From contig OZ020619.1 of the NCBI GenBank assembly GCA_963971575.1, positions 20,838,813 through 20,902,812 on the forward strand: a stretch of 64,000 bases of DNA, given 5' to 3'. The position numbers were made by a program, and so were the translations under genes. The DNA comes from Liopterus haemorrhoidalis. Lineage: Eukaryota; Arthropoda; Insecta; Coleoptera; Dytiscidae. Under the pieces are notes generated by a model. That model saw only the letters and a program-made list of their open reading frames with translations. It made no database searches and was not told the DNA's origin. The stretch's first letter is position 1; each line of letters starts with the position of its first letter. Positions 1 through 11,646 of this stretch are shown piece after piece.

Positions 1-560
1 TATGAACCGAAATAGTACAACAGGAATTTTTGATCAGATTATGTTTTCGGAAAATAACGCATTTTTTGTGGTTTTTGGTTCACAAAATACAAAAGTTATA
101 CCAATGTAAGACACTCACATGCAAGGCGTGCGATAGCGTAATGCGTTAGAGCACTGGTGTCGTAAGTTAAAATCCGCTGGAAAACGAAGGGTTTCGAGTT
201 CGAGTACGGAGTGAATTTTATTTTTTCTGTTTTTTTTTTTGCATTTTTATTATGTTGAAATTATTTTGTCAAAATTCTAGTTCTATTTTGACAAATGTTG
301 TATTTAATTTTTAAGAACGTAAATTTAATAACCAGTCTTATTATATGATTAACAGACGATAAATTATTTTAAAAATATCGTTCATTTTGCCGTGATTACT
401 ACAAAGTAAAATTTGTCCTACACACTCTGTCCTTCACTTATTATATACCTGCGAAACCCTGAAATGTGTGAATATTCACACTTCACATCAATTTTCATTA
501 ATTGTAAATCGATGATTTAACATGTAAACAAATAAGAACAACTTTCACATTACTCGTTTC
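1..560 (+). repeat. Family A interspersed repeat, copy 1 (left end outside window)
   Basis: First of four copies of an unclassified repeat (others near 11.9-12.8, 18.5-19.5 and 21.5-23.0 kb). Shared landmarks in order are a 5' block ending in AATAACGCATTTTT, a tRNA-like core (here about 127-205, with TAGCGTAATGCGTTAG and GAGTTCGAGTAC resembling box A and box B), a T-rich block, the phrase AAATTTAATAACCAGT, and a 3' block around 434-500 with the palindrome GTGTGAATATTCACAC. No coding capacity is visible. A tRNA-derived SINE-like composite is my best guess; the class is unproven. Confidence 0.7.
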
Positions 561-721
561 GATCAGCTGATTTACAGCGATCGTAGTTATCATCGCGGCC
601 ATCAGTTATTGTTGAGCCCAACAGATCAGTGGCGGGTGGTATATAAGAACTGCAGCGCTGCAGTACCCCCAGAATTAGAATTCAAACATGACAGACGTTT
701 GTGATTCCGTTCCATACTCAT

Positions 722-727
722 TCTCTC

Positions 728-765
<38 letters not shown>

Positions 766-775
766 TCTCTCTATA
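722..775. repeat. CT dinucleotide microsatellite
   Basis: A run of CT repeats with a few interruptions, followed by a C homopolymer near 820-833. The reading frames across it encode only RE dipeptides and are not a gene. Confidence 0.9.
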
Positions 776-940
776 CCTACTTCCCTCCCTCTTATTCCTT
801 CGCAACCATCTCCCTCTCTGCCCCCCCCCCCCCAAGTGAAGACTAAGTTTATTTAGTTTTTATCTACAAACCGTCACTACTGACGTGACGCGTGTTTAAT
901 ACAATTCATGGTATCATCTACAAATTATGGTATACAATCA

Positions 941-1100
941 GATCTGTATAAAGTAATAAGTTACTGTGTAATAACGTTACTACAACATAAAATGTTATAA
1001 AAAGTATAATGGCTTTCATTCATGATAGTAACTGACCTTGCTCATAGTGACGAATTTAGTTACAATTATCATAGTAACAGAGTTACAGAATTGGTCTGAA
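941..1100. repeat. Dispersed direct repeat, left copy
   Basis: Shares a stretch of about 90 bp with 2632-2722, including the phrase TTTCATTCATGATAGTAACT and then TAGTGAC.AATTTAGTTAC. The two copies lie about 1.65 kb apart in the same orientation, with the nested hAT pair and a TA-flanked element between them. It is probably part of an older interspersed family or a local duplication. Confidence 0.75.
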
Positions 1101-1212
1101 TGACTAAGGGCCGCTTGTACAATTCATGGTTACCTGTTGGTTAGCTTAAATCAATGGCTAACGACATATTTGCAATATAATAATTACCATAAGTTTCCAC
1201 GGTAACCACTAG

Positions 1213-1639
1213 CAGTGGCGGATTAAGCCTTCGTCGGGCCCAAGACATTTTTGCTTTACGGGCCCTCAACCTAGAGGCGTATAAAGGGTAGGGTGACCAT
1301 CCGTCCCGGTTTTAGGTCAATTGTCCCGAAAAATGTTCTCGGGACGCCCGATTGTCCCGGTTTTTGAAGTGAGGACCTTTTTTTTGCTCGTCACTTTCAA
1401 TTTGGGGAGGTGAGGACCTTTTTTTTGCTCTTCACTTTCAATTTGGGGAGGTGAGGACCTTTTTTTTTTTGCTCTTCACTTGGATCGTGGAGCAAACAAA
1501 GACCTTCTTTTTCCCCTGTGTCCCGCTTTCTCTTCACTGAAATCTGGTTACCCTAACAAAGGGGAATGGTTCGTTGGGCCCTTGAAAATTACGGGCCCAA
1601 GACAATTGTCTTTTTTGTCTTTGCGAAAGTCCGCCACTG
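1213..1639. mobile_element. hAT-type non-autonomous element (outer of a nested pair)
   Basis: Begins CAGTGGCGGA and ends TCCGCCACTG. It is flanked by a perfect 8-bp duplication ACCACTAG (1205-1212 and 1640-1647). The CAGTGGCGGA-type terminus with an 8-bp TSD is diagnostic of the hAT superfamily. There is no transposase ORF. A second hAT element (1289-1555) sits inside it, so this one inserted first. Confidence 0.92.
1289..1555. mobile_element. hAT-type non-autonomous element (inner, TAGGGTGACCA family)
   Basis: Terminal inverted repeat (TIR) TAGGGTGACCA at the left and TGGTTACCCTA at the right, flanked by ATAAAGGG (1281-1288) and ACAAAGGG (1556-1563), a 7/8 TSD match. Inside are near-identical tandem units beginning GAGGTGAGGACC, spaced about 55 bp. 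A sister copy with a perfect TSD lies at 21964-22271. No coding capacity. Confidence 0.9.
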
Positions 1640-1961
1640 ACCACTAGCCAGAGGCTTAACTGCCGATTGTAAAACTAGCCGTCAATGTGCTGCATGTATT
1701 GGCAACATTAATTGCTTATTGTAATTGCGGCGAATGGCATTGAATGGGAGTAACGGGTAATTTTGAATATGTTATTATTTTTTATGGTGTTGTGGGCATC
1801 CAAAAAATAGTGTAATTCAAATTATTTTAAAATTAAATTATTTTTTAAAGAATTTCAAGAACGGAAGATGGATATATCAAAAGCAAAAATAAGATTGCAG
1901 GATGTCACATGTTCTGTACAGCATTTAAAAAGCAAATTTTCTTCTGCTTACTTGACTAATA

Positions 1962-2294
1962 CAGTGGTACTTCGGTTTTCGTCGATAATACGTCTGAAAA
2001 CAATCGTTGAAGTCCTAAACCGACGAAAACCGAGGCAATAATTTCTAACAATAGACTCTCAATAAAAAAACCACAAAAACACTAACACTGGAAAGCAATG
2101 GAATTGTTTGGCTAGACGGGCGGGTTAGATGCTCACATAACGAGAAACAAGGCAACACTGCGTAGCGCGTGGGTCGCGGTACGCCGGCAAAATCCGAGGC
2201 AACCGACGAAAACCGATGAAAACATTTTTTGCGAAAAATCGACGAAAACCGAAACCGACGATAACCGAAGTCAACGAAAACCAAGGTACCACTG
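1962..2294. mobile_element. TA-flanked inverted-repeat element (Tc1/mariner- or pogo-like MITE)
   Basis: Left end CAGTGGTACTTCGGTTTTCG and right end (reverse complement) CAGTGGTACCTTGGTTTTCG, bounded by TA on each side (1960-1961, 2295-2296). TA duplication and CAGTGG termini fit the Tc1/mariner-pogo superfamily. Internal GACGAAAACCGA repeats echo the termini. The minus-strand frame across it is a shadow. Confidence 0.85.
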
Positions 2295-2631
2295 TACATA
2301 TTAAATCATAATATGTAATATTTCTATATTTTATATGATTTTAACTGTAAACGTATATGTAGTTAAAAACATTAATGCTTTTCTTTTCCGAAAGTAAGAC
2401 TTTGTTATACTTCTGGTTACAGCCAATGCCTTAGCTAGGATCTTGCCGACCCCGCGGCCTGCCAAGGGGGGGGGGAAGTTTTAGGGTCCAAGTTATAAAA
2501 TTTTATGTATACTTTTGTTATGGAGTCTCTAACCTAACCTTTTCGGGGTAGAGCTAAATTTATAGATACGCTACTGCTGCAGCAGAGATTTCCTCGAGCC
2601 GCCTCAGCTATAAATACTATGTAACAAAATA

Positions 2632-2722
2632 GATATTATAAAAGTATAATGACTTTCATTCATGATAGTAACTGACCTTGTTCATAGTGACAAATTTAGT
2701 TACTATGATTGGTCTGAATATC
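2632..2722. repeat. Dispersed direct repeat, right copy
   Basis: Same orientation partner of 941-1100, differing by scattered substitutions. The rest of 2300-3080 holds no recognisable gene; a G homopolymer lies near 2466-2475. Confidence 0.75.
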
Positions 2723-3786
2723 TTATGAACCAACTTGATTATAACAATCTTGTATATAAAAATTCAGTAATTTGTGCGAACAATTGCTATATACGGCATT
2801 CAAAATTAACATATTTCTATCAAAATTGTCAAACTTAAATATACTTAAGGCTTCCAAGGGCCGCCATGGGACGTGGGCCAAAATATTATGAGGATACCTT
2901 TTTCCTTTTTTTTTCATAACATTATTTTTTAGCGAGTTATCATAGCAAATGGCGACCAATTAATTATATATGTAGGTAGATAGTAGATTATTAGATTTAA
3001 ATGATGAAAGCATAAATATCATTCTTTGTAAATAATCACTTTGTACTGCGTGGAACAAAAATATTAAGGAGGCCCACTAGCGTATAGTTTCTTATACAAG
3101 GCTAACAATCTGAAATAAAATTATTAACAATCTATACATCAAAATTTGCAACGAATTTTTATCTATCTAATAGGAGATTTTTAATTGTAACAAGAACTGT
3201 CATGTAAACAAATTGCAGTATAGACGCCAATTTGTAAACCATTCGACGCATATTTGTGTACCTACCATCCGGCAAATTGTATCTCAAGCTTCATTCTACA
3301 AATATGTTGGTAAATATTTTGTTCTATTGTGAAAACTACTTATAGTTATTGTACTTGACAGCAGTGGTAATCTACTTTTGCCGCCATCTCGAATCTGTAG
3401 TGGTTCTCAATATAAGTGCTGCTGGTAAAAATGATTTTTTTTTTGTAAAGAATACATGTACCAAGTGGTATTTCTTTACCATCAAGTATAATATTTTTAG
3501 ACGAAGGTTCTAAAATATAAACAAACATGTCGAAAAAAAATGTTGACGTATTATTTGAACATTTCTACACAAAACTATATAAATATAAAAGGTATTTGAA
3601 ACCCATAAATATATTTTAAAAATTATAGAACATGTTGTGTGATATCAATTATTAAGTTACTGAGGGATACCATTTTTACAATAACTTTTTCTACAATCAA
3701 AAATATACTATTAGATAGATAAAAATTCGATGCAAAATTTGATGTATAGATTATCACTCATTTTATTTCAGATTGTTAGTTTTGTA

Positions 3787-5123
3787 CAGGGACCTGAAGC
3801 TGAATTTATTTAGGTTCAGGTTCGGATTAAGGTTCACTGTATTAATTCCGGTTCGGTTTCAGGTTCAGGTTCAATAACAAAATATATTTTAGATGCATGA
3901 ACCTATATTTTTTCAGGTTCGGGTTCGGGTTCGATGAAAATTTGAAATAAACTTACAACTACAAAATTATACTTAAATATTTTTTTTTAAATCACAGAAA
4001 ACACAACCAAGTTATAATTTGTTATCAATAAAGAAACATGTATTACGAAAAACATACCTAACTTAAAAATAAAATAATAAACCAAATTATTATAGACCAA
4101 AGACAATAACGTTAGGAATAATTGCCTATTACGTTTACTTAATATGTATAAATACTTAATACAAATACGTCTAATACAGTCAACTAGAGGCATTATCAGA
4201 TTTTTCTAGGCCGGGATATACCCAGGCACTTAGCAACATATTTTTTCCATCTTAGGTAACCGAAAAATCACTCAATTTAAAATATTTTTACATAAGGTGC
4301 TTTCCAGATAGGTGTAAAATACTACTCCGAACTGTTCTACTCCAAACTACTCTGAAAATTTTTGCATGTGGAACACTTTAGTTGAGTATTTAGTGGAAAG
4401 AGGCGCTGCTATCTTACGAATTAACAAATTTCGAAAGAAAACTATCCTAAATGTACAAATTATTTTAAATGCTAGATATTTATAATAAGATAAATGGATT
4501 TTATTTTATATTAAAAAAATACACAGTTATAAATGCGTGATAAATCTTTAACAAGTTTGAATTGCATCAGCTGTTTACCCCCACTATAAAGGAACTCCAA
4601 GTTCTAAAATAAAGGTAGGTACTTCAGGGGACGGGGGAAGGAAATTCTGGTGTAGTTGAGAGTGTGAAGTTCTTTTACTTGGAACAACTAGCGAACTGTT
4701 CGGAGCAACTCTGAGCTACTCTTTACAGCAACCTGGAAAGCGCCTATAGTGTTTTAGAATTTATGAGGTTATGTATAGTAACATGCTTATCTAAACGTAA
4801 TATTCAGACTAATTTCAACGTACGATAATGAGATGTACGTACGGTGTACTTAGGTACTCACACAACATTCGTACATTTGAGTGAATACGTATATGCGTAT
4901 GTCTTTAATTGCTCGGTGACGTCATTGTGTTTATAAAGAACTGTACACAATAATTTCCTGAACCTGTAAAAAATTCGTGGTTACCGGTTAATAATAAAAG
5001 GTTCGGGATCAGGTTTTGGTTCACTAACCTTGAAATATAATGGTTCGGTTCAGGTTCAGGTTCAAGAAAAATAGAGTTTTTTCGGGTTTTCGGTTCAGGT
5101 TCGGGTTCAGTTTCAGGTCCCTG
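3787..5123. mobile_element. hAT-type non-autonomous element
   Basis: Termini CAGGGACCTGAA and TTTCAGGTCCCTG, flanked by a perfect 8-bp TSD GTTTTGTA (3779-3786 and 5124-5131). Both subterminal regions are built from repeated GGTTCAGG/GGTTCGGG hexamer-like units, plausible transposase-binding repeats. It contains a smaller inverted-repeat element at 4295-4745. The internal minus-strand frame at 3987-4193 is hydrophobic, AT-driven and not convincing. Confidence 0.92.
4295..4745. mobile_element. Small inverted-repeat element with ATA flanks
   Basis: Ends AGGTGCTTTCCAG and CTGGAAAGCGCCT are inverted matches (one mismatch). ATA occurs on both sides (4292-4294, 4746-4748), a possible 3-bp TSD. Subterminal ACTACTC/GAGCAACT motifs also pair in inverted orientation. 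It is nested inside the hAT element above. Confidence 0.7.
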
Positions 5124-5141
5124 GTTTTGTATAAGAAACTA

Positions 5142-5588
5142 ATAAATAATCTCTGGGGGTTATACGTAGCGTTAAAGCGTAGAAGCTGTAAGAATATGTA
5201 AACTTTTGTCCGTCACAGTGCTTACTTGTAAAATTGTAAAATCACAGGCATAATATCTATTCTCTGTTTTTAAGCCAATTTTTCTGAAAATTCTGTAATC
5301 GCTGCTTTACAACTTTTTTGAAGTAGTGTACCAACCGTACACTACTTCACACGCTCGCATTTCGCGAGTGATATAAATGCCATTTGCGAAGGGCTATTAG
5401 GAGACGATATTCTCTTCTTTTTTAAACAAATAATTTACTGGCAATATACCCTTTATCTCGATAACGCACAGAATCCTCCCTAATTTTCTCGTTAGGGACT
5501 TGTCATAACAATTTACGGGCTACTAATACCTATAATTTTTGAGGGTTACTATTTGGAAAATTGTGATTTGCATATTTTAAAAATGAAA
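5142..5588. other. No gene recognised
   Basis: AT-rich sequence without a convincing ORF or a delimitable repeat. A short palindromic motif, CGCATTTCGCGAG, occurs near 5356. Confidence 0.5.
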
Positions 5589-5589
5589 A

Positions 5590-6073
5590 ATAAATAAAAA
5601 TATTAAAAAATCAGCTGTGGCCACCACAGGACCGACCGCCATCACAAAGTACTTGTTTAAAATACATTCTAGCAGCAGAGTAGAAATAACTTGGCCCAAT
5701 ATTTTCTAACAGAGATATTATTTATCATGACCATGGAAACGTTGCATATAAGTATGAAAAAAATGTCTCAAATATAAGCTGTTAGTTATTGCTTTTATAG
5801 TTAAATATTTTTTTTTCGAAATATTTTTCTGTTATGAAATATTCGCAAAAATCTTAAAATCGACACGAGTAAACTGCCATTTCTAGTCAACCGATTTTTA
5901 CCAAAAGTTGATCAACTCGTACCATTGATGTCAGAAGTTTAAATATGAAGTTTCATAAAAATCCTTTTAGCCGAATTTGCTCTGCACGTGTACACAGACC
6001 GACAGACAGTCAGGTAGACGGAAGGATGGACGGACGGACGGACGGACGGACGGACGGACAGACAGACAGACAC

Positions 6074-6118
<45 letters not shown>

Positions 6119-6290
6119 AAAACAGACAGACAGGCAGACAGACAGACAGACAGACAGACATCATGCTAAAAATAGTCAAAACGTCATGTAAGGACGTCCA
6201 CGAATTGAGCGTGGAGATCCATCGAAATCTCGCAATGTCAAAATCGGTACAATACCTCCCTTATATATGTTGGCAGTCGGAAAAAATGGA
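5590..6290 (+). repeat. Family B interspersed repeat, copy 1, with GACA/GACG microsatellite
   Basis: Starts near TCAGCTGTGGCCACCACAGG and ends near TATATGTTGGCAGTCGG. It contains the microsatellite 5998-6162 made of GACG and GACA tetramers. Other copies are 24110-24655 (plus), 25195-25437 (minus, 3' part) and 51240-51716 (plus, lacking the microsatellite). The long frames here are artefacts of the tetramer repeat. Confidence 0.85.
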
Positions 6291-6800
6291 ATAAATAAAA
6301 TAATGTAAACCTACTTTTGTAAATAAACATTCATTCAATAAATAATGTATCCATGTTTTGTCCATTTAAACCATTATTTGTCGCCCCCCCCTCCCTTACT
6401 GCGGCTCTGCGGGGGAGGGTAAAAAGCACGCGCCTAGCATAGGATAATGGGTCAATGTTCCTTGTTACGTTGTGCGTTATGTTTTTATACATTGTTTTAA
6501 CGTTCTACGTACGTTCTTAGTACCGTTTAGATCAGTTAAAAATTATTGGGTTACGAATAGTCCGACATCTGTGTGTCTTTAAACCAACTACATGGCTTCG
6601 TAAAATGTTTTCTAACTATTATCGTTTTTATAATTCTGCTGTTCTCGATTTTAACTAAAATAAACCTACCCTAATTACCTAAATTGATCATATTTACTGT
6701 CCGTCTTTGTAATGTTGAAGAAGATTTGTTAATGACGACATTTTGTTAGGTTATGTAAAGGCATACAATATCTACGATGTCTCTGATAGACTGAGATAGC

Positions 6801-7071
6801 CAGAGCCGGCGCAAGGGTCTGCGGCGCCCATATGCAAGATTTAATTTAGCGCCCCTAAGCAGGGCGCAATTAGCTTTTTCGAGAGCTTCCCTTCTAAATT
6901 TGAAGTGAAGATCTAAAACAAAAAAGGTCCTCACTTCTAAAATTACATTTCACTACCTTACTTTTATATTCATTTGGTTATTTAGCGCCTTTTCGAATCT
7001 CACGTCAGCGCCCCCTCCCAGTGGCGCCCGCATGCACCGCATGCCTTGCATGCCCGTTAGCACCGGCTCTG
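6801..7071. mobile_element. hAT-type non-autonomous element
   Basis: Termini CAGAGCCGGCGC and GCACCGGCTCTG, flanked by a perfect 8-bp TSD GAGATAGC (6793-6800 and 7072-7079). The body is GC-rich relative to its surroundings, with GCGCCC motifs near both ends. No transposase. Confidence 0.92.
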
Positions 7072-7079
7072 GAGATAGC

Positions 7080-8914
7080 CAATGTGTTTATATGTCTATC
7101 GCATTAAAACAACTCACAAGCTATAAGTTTAGAAAATTATCCCCAATCCACAAAGAACAACGTATTAAATTTAGAGGTCTGAACGGTTTCACGTCTTACC
7201 AACATGGCAAACTTGCTAGTGACAATCAACAGAGTACAAGCTACAGTCTATAAGCTATTGATTTAAGAGCTCTGAATGCGGATTTACTTAATCAATCTAT
7301 ATGCGTTATAGGCACCTATAGGCAATTGGTTGAATCTGCGCGCATCAATATTATTTACATGTAATATTGCGGGTCGCGCGAATACAACTTATCTCAACTA
7401 ACCTCAACTAACCTCAATTGTCGAAATGTACATCTAGTAATTAATAAAAGAAGGGAAGAAAAGATACAATGTTTATTATATATTTATTTATAATTATTAC
7501 ATCTTCACGTTAACATAACCTCAAAAAGTAAAAAAGACCTATATGTTGCTTTGTCACGTGTTAGTAACAAAAATTCCCAATTTATTTTGCTCCCACCCAA
7601 TTTAAAAACTACAAATATAGTAGGTATATAAAGTATTTTTTTTTAATTCGCAGGCACATCGGCTACTAAGGCCATTAGTTATACAATACATCGTAACAAT
7701 TTTATTTTCCATCTAACATTATCGGTATTACGTTTATGTTATGCTAATAAATTAATATCCTTAAGACAGAAAATAGGGTTTACATTCAAACTTTGGGTTG
7801 GTTATATGATATTTTTTACCGATATGTACCAGGAATTGCAGTAGATTTTCTGTAGTTTTATTGTCATTGGCTAGAATTAGTTGTAATATGGAGGGGATTT
7901 TATGTATTTTCCTTTCGTGATTGTATTTCTGACAGACCATCAAAAAGTTTTAACATTACAATACTACATCAATAGTTAAGGTCAAATAAAATTTGGTGAG
8001 AAATATTTTTATTAGTGTTATTAATTCAATAAAAGATGTAAGAGACCCCGGGCAAGTACCGGGTATGTCTATTAGTTATTATATAAAGATAAAATGACTG
8101 TTTATATGAATTGAAAGAATAATGGCTTGACTAATGATGTAATAATTTTTATGTGTAATGTAATTTATTTTTATAGTGTCATTTTTCAATTCTAGTTTCA
8201 TTCATTTCAAACTCTTTTGTATACAAACTTGGAAATATTTTATTTGATTTTAAATAACAAAAAATTAGCTTTGATGTAACTCATAAATAAACGTAGGCCA
8301 GCATACTTTGTAAGAATTGTTGTGGCACCGAGGTTCAGTAGCGTAGCGTAGCTGATTCTGCCGTCCGGGTCAGTCTTACAAAAATATTGGAATTTTCCTC
8401 CTTTTACAATTTTCTTTATCGTTGATTTGCTCCTTACACTTTGTTTTTCTACTTTTGGTTACCATTAAACGTTTTTGGCGATTTTGAAATTTAAAACCTA
8501 GCAACATAGTCTGTTTCTTTGGTTGAATTCTAGTAACTTTGTGCGACTTTTGATCATTTTGTTTAGCAAGAAGCCCTCATCAAATCTTCAAAGGAGAGCT
8601 CATGACAACTTACAAAAATGTTAAACGTTTGGAATAGCGTATATTATAGATAAATATTTCATTATTGGTGCGATAAACAAAGTTATTCAATTATAAATCA
8701 GAAAAACTAGTTATCTGATTTTTTGGTGGTTGAGTGTATAACAGGGTCATGACTTTTTTACAACCTTGTTTCCCTGTATCATAATTTGATGAGCTTTCAT
8801 TTAAGATTAGATAAAATCAAACTTTGAATGTGATTTGATAAAAAAAACCTCACGCACAAAATGATTTTAAAAATTTTATTTATCAGCTTTTTTGAATCTC
8901 AGTGCGAGGTTGTC
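7080..8914. other. No gene recognised
   Basis: About 1.8 kb of AT-rich sequence. A minus-strand open frame at 7761-7943 (60 codons) has no family I recognise. At 8629-8650 there is an inverted-repeat end of family E (AAACGTTTGGAATAGC) whose partner I could not place. A short tandem CTCAACTAAC lies near 7394. Confidence 0.5.
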
Positions 8915-9281
8915 CTTGTTGCCAGCGTTGCCAGGTTGGGCGATAAATCGCCGTTTGGGCTATTCTTTTTCAGTTTTGCGACCTAAAATATAAGGAAGTC
9001 GCCGGGCGATTGTTTGGGCTCCTGGAAAATTTGTTTGGGCTTGTTTAGGCTCCCGAACTGATTTGGGTTTGAGTGAAATTGGAAATTGTAACAGTAAACA
9101 TGGAGCCAAGAAAAATAGCAATAGATCAATTATTATAGAATACTCGTAGAATATCAATTTAAAATTTGAATATCACGCGAAAATTTTAGTCTCAAAATCG
9201 AAAATTGTAAAGAGCGTAGCGTATTTCACGTGAAAGGCAGGAAACCTCACTTACCGACGGAAAAATATATTTATAAATATA

Positions 9282-9606
9282 GGCTGTTCCAAATGTTTAT
9301 GAGCAACTAAACGGGAATTTCCTTTTTCTCGGTTTATTCAGAAGCCCAGGTTACTAGGGTTATTTTAGGATTCAAGTGGGCAGGATAAATTTATGACAGA
9401 ATTTACTAATAACTGGCTATATAATATATTCGAATTTCTTTATTAAGACACAAAAAATTAAAATGTTCCTTTATAAAGACAGTTAATGACAGACATAATA
9501 TTTAAATAATACAATAGGTTAAACAAAATGACCAAAAGTCTTTTCAATCTGTAAAAATTACTAGATTTTAAGATATAGTTGTGCATATAAATTTGAAACA
9601 ACCTTT
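9282..9606. mobile_element. Family E inverted-repeat element (degenerate copy)
   Basis: The left end AGGCTGTTCCAAATGTTTAT and the right end, read on the other strand as AGGTTGTTTCAAATTTATAT, form a diverged TIR. They belong to the family seen better at 26411-27228. The internal phrase AAAATTACTAGATTT recurs at 49617 in another copy. Non-coding. Confidence 0.75.
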
Positions 9607-9631
9607 ATTTGTAACAAAAATAAATTTATAT

Positions 9632-10481
9632 AATAGGGGATACGCATAAAATTTATATTTCCTTAAAACTACATTTTTTTGATATTTTAATGTTAGTTAT
9701 ATCACCTAACACAACAAAAATCACATTTTAATTAATATTATAGCCAAAATTTTTAATTAAAATATTGTAAATTTGAAATAAGCCGACCACGACGCGAAGG
9801 TTGCCGAGTAAATACGACTGAGATTGCTGCGGTTTGACGTCACAGATACAGACTAAACATAATCTTTACGTGTGTATATTGTATTGTTTGAGAGTTTTGT
9901 ATTTGTTTTTAAACAATTTTTCACGCATTTATTATTAAAATAATTTATAAAATATATGTACTCACATTAAAATGGTCTTCACAAACATAAAGTTTACTTT
10001 TTTCTGAAATATCGGTTTTATTTCGCCTCATAGCTTTCAGCCACAAATTTCGCCTTTTCTGTTGTTTTTCGCCATCAGGTAATGATATAAATTATTTTTT
10101 TGGATTTCTAATTGAACTATTTGTGCACATCGGTACTAAACAATATTTTCGACTATGTTTCGAAGTACTGGGGCCTGGATCTTCCATATTTTAATATAAA
10201 ATTTAATTCGGTAAACATGTATAAATTGTTTTTATAGAATTAAACTTTATTTTAATTAAAATCACTCTAACTATACATAACCCAGGCTGTACGCAGTACA
10301 CTGGGTAGGCTGTACTTAGTTGCGGTATGATGTCACACGTCGTTTTCGCGCGCTACATACATTTATAATTTTTTTAAGCCTTCAAATTAAAAAAAAAAAA
10401 AAAATGCAAAACTGTTTTTTATGTTTATATGCAACAAAAGGAATATAATAAAAAATTCAAAAATCATGCCTATCCCCTATT
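9632..10481. mobile_element. Inverted-repeat element with AATAGGGGATA ends
   Basis: AATAGGGGATACGCAT at the left pairs with ATGCCTATCCCCTATT at the right. No clear TSD and no ORF. The class is unknown. Confidence 0.6.
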
Positions 10482-10495
10482 CTATTTATTAGTAT

Positions 10496-10811
10496 TTTAC
10501 GCGGTGCGGAAATAGATGGTGATTTCTCTTCTTAATATTACCTAATTTCCTGCATCTCAAATAAGTGTTTTTTTTTTAATGTTGGCTAATCTGCGCAAAA
10601 TGCGGCACTGTTTGCTTTAAAATGTCAAATTTGATTATGAATTGATAGATTTATTTTCAAGCTCTAATGAAATTGTCATTTTAAACTTATAAATTATCTT
10701 ATCCTATAAATGTTACAAAATTTTTATTTACAATGTAAAAAGAAATGGTCAAAAGTCCCATTCCATCATTAAAAGTCACTAGATTTCAAAATGTAGTCAG
10801 CACCGCGTAAA
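10496..10811. mobile_element. Short inverted-repeat element with TTTACGCGGTGC ends
   Basis: TTTACGCGGTGC (10496-10507) and GCACCGCGTAAA (10800-10811) are a perfect inverted pair. The interior near the right end resembles family E (AAAAGTCACTAGATTTC), so it may be a diverged relative. Non-coding. Confidence 0.65.
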
Positions 10812-11325
10812 GAAATGGACTATACCTACTAATTATATTTATTATTATAAAATTGTTAAAGTATTATACTATTATAAACATGTTTTATTTTATTGTTTGT
10901 ACAATCGGCTACTTTTGGGCTACCACTGGTTTACAAATGGCTACTTGGCATGTTTGAATACTGGCAACTCTGCTTGTTGCAGCAGGTGTCGTGCAAGTTT
11001 TGCAAAACTTTAATCGCACGCTCGCAGCACTGGTTGCTTCTAATGGTTGCTTCGGGCAATGTTGATCGGAGATTCATCGGTTTTTCAGTGGGATTTCAAG
11101 CATTTCAGAGCTGTTAGTCATTCAGAGCTGCAGATAGTACATCAAAATCTTCAGTGCGGAACAATTGACTGCTGAACCAATGGTCAGCCTATGAGTAGGC
11201 TAAAATGGCCTACAATAATTCAGTGGAATAAACGTCATTTTAGTCATTAATACGCAAAAGTTCATCCATTCGTGCTACAGGAAATAATTTTTGAGAAAAA
11301 TAGTCAAAAAGTCATCACCCTAGTG

Positions 11326-11646
11326 CAGTGGTTCTCTTACCTTTTTTAGGTGAAGGCACCCCTATGCAAAATGTGAGATCTTCGCGGCACCCTACTATTA
11401 AATATGTCACTATTTAGTCAATTTAAAGTATAATCAATCAAAAGTATAATTGTGATGTTGGAAAAAAAAACAATAATATTACAATTACATAATGTGTATT
11501 TAAAAATCACTCGAAAATTTCTTCGATTCGGTCTTCGGTCTTCGATTCCGAGAATAGCGGCGAATTTATTTTGAAAAGCTTGCGGCACCCTTTTCATGTG
11601 CTTGCGGCACCCCAGGGTGCCGCGGCACCCTGGTTGAGAACCACTG
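11326..11646. mobile_element. hAT-type non-autonomous element
   Basis: Termini CAGTGGTTCTC and GAGAACCACTG, flanked by a perfect TSD CCCTAGTG (11318-11325 and 11647-11654). Subterminal GCGGCACCC repeats occur mostly on the right side. CAGTGGTTCTCAA-type ends are typical of widespread hAT families. No coding sequence. Confidence 0.93.

Larger units (their letters stand above)
3085..5141. mobile_element. Element with about 90-bp terminal inverted repeats, interrupted by a hAT
   Basis: The left arm 3085-3175 (TAGTTTCTTATACAAGGCTA, then AACAATCTGAAATAAAA) is the inverted copy of 3709-3786 continued at 5132-5141. The right arm is cut by the hAT element 3787-5123 precisely at its TSD. With the hAT removed the element would be about 700 bp. 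No ORF of note. The 3-kb TIR class is not recognised; its flanks are TA-rich and do not fix the TSD. Confidence 0.8.
8923..10972. mobile_element. hAT-type element, about 2 kb, with nested inverted-repeat elements
   Basis: Ends CAGCGTTGCCAG and CTGGCAACTCTG (11/12 inverted match), flanked by a perfect TSD CTTGTTGC (8915-8922 and 10973-10980). Subterminal TTGGGCGAT/GGGCT repeats are at the left and GGGCTACC/GGCTACTT at the right. No hAT transposase can be read. At least three smaller inverted-repeat elements (9282-9606, 9632-10481, 10496-10811) lie inside it, accounting for much of its length. Confidence 0.9.

Noticed and set aside
5945..6294. Open frames with TDRQTDRQ or SVCLSVCL repeats
   Set aside because: Produced by the GACA/GACG microsatellite on both strands; no start context or motif. 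The same applies to 24430-24612 and 25195-25404.
7761..7943. Minus-strand frame of 60 codons (MMVCQKYNHERKIHKIPSIL…)
   Set aside because: No domain match that I recognise, and no neighbouring coding segment in any frame.
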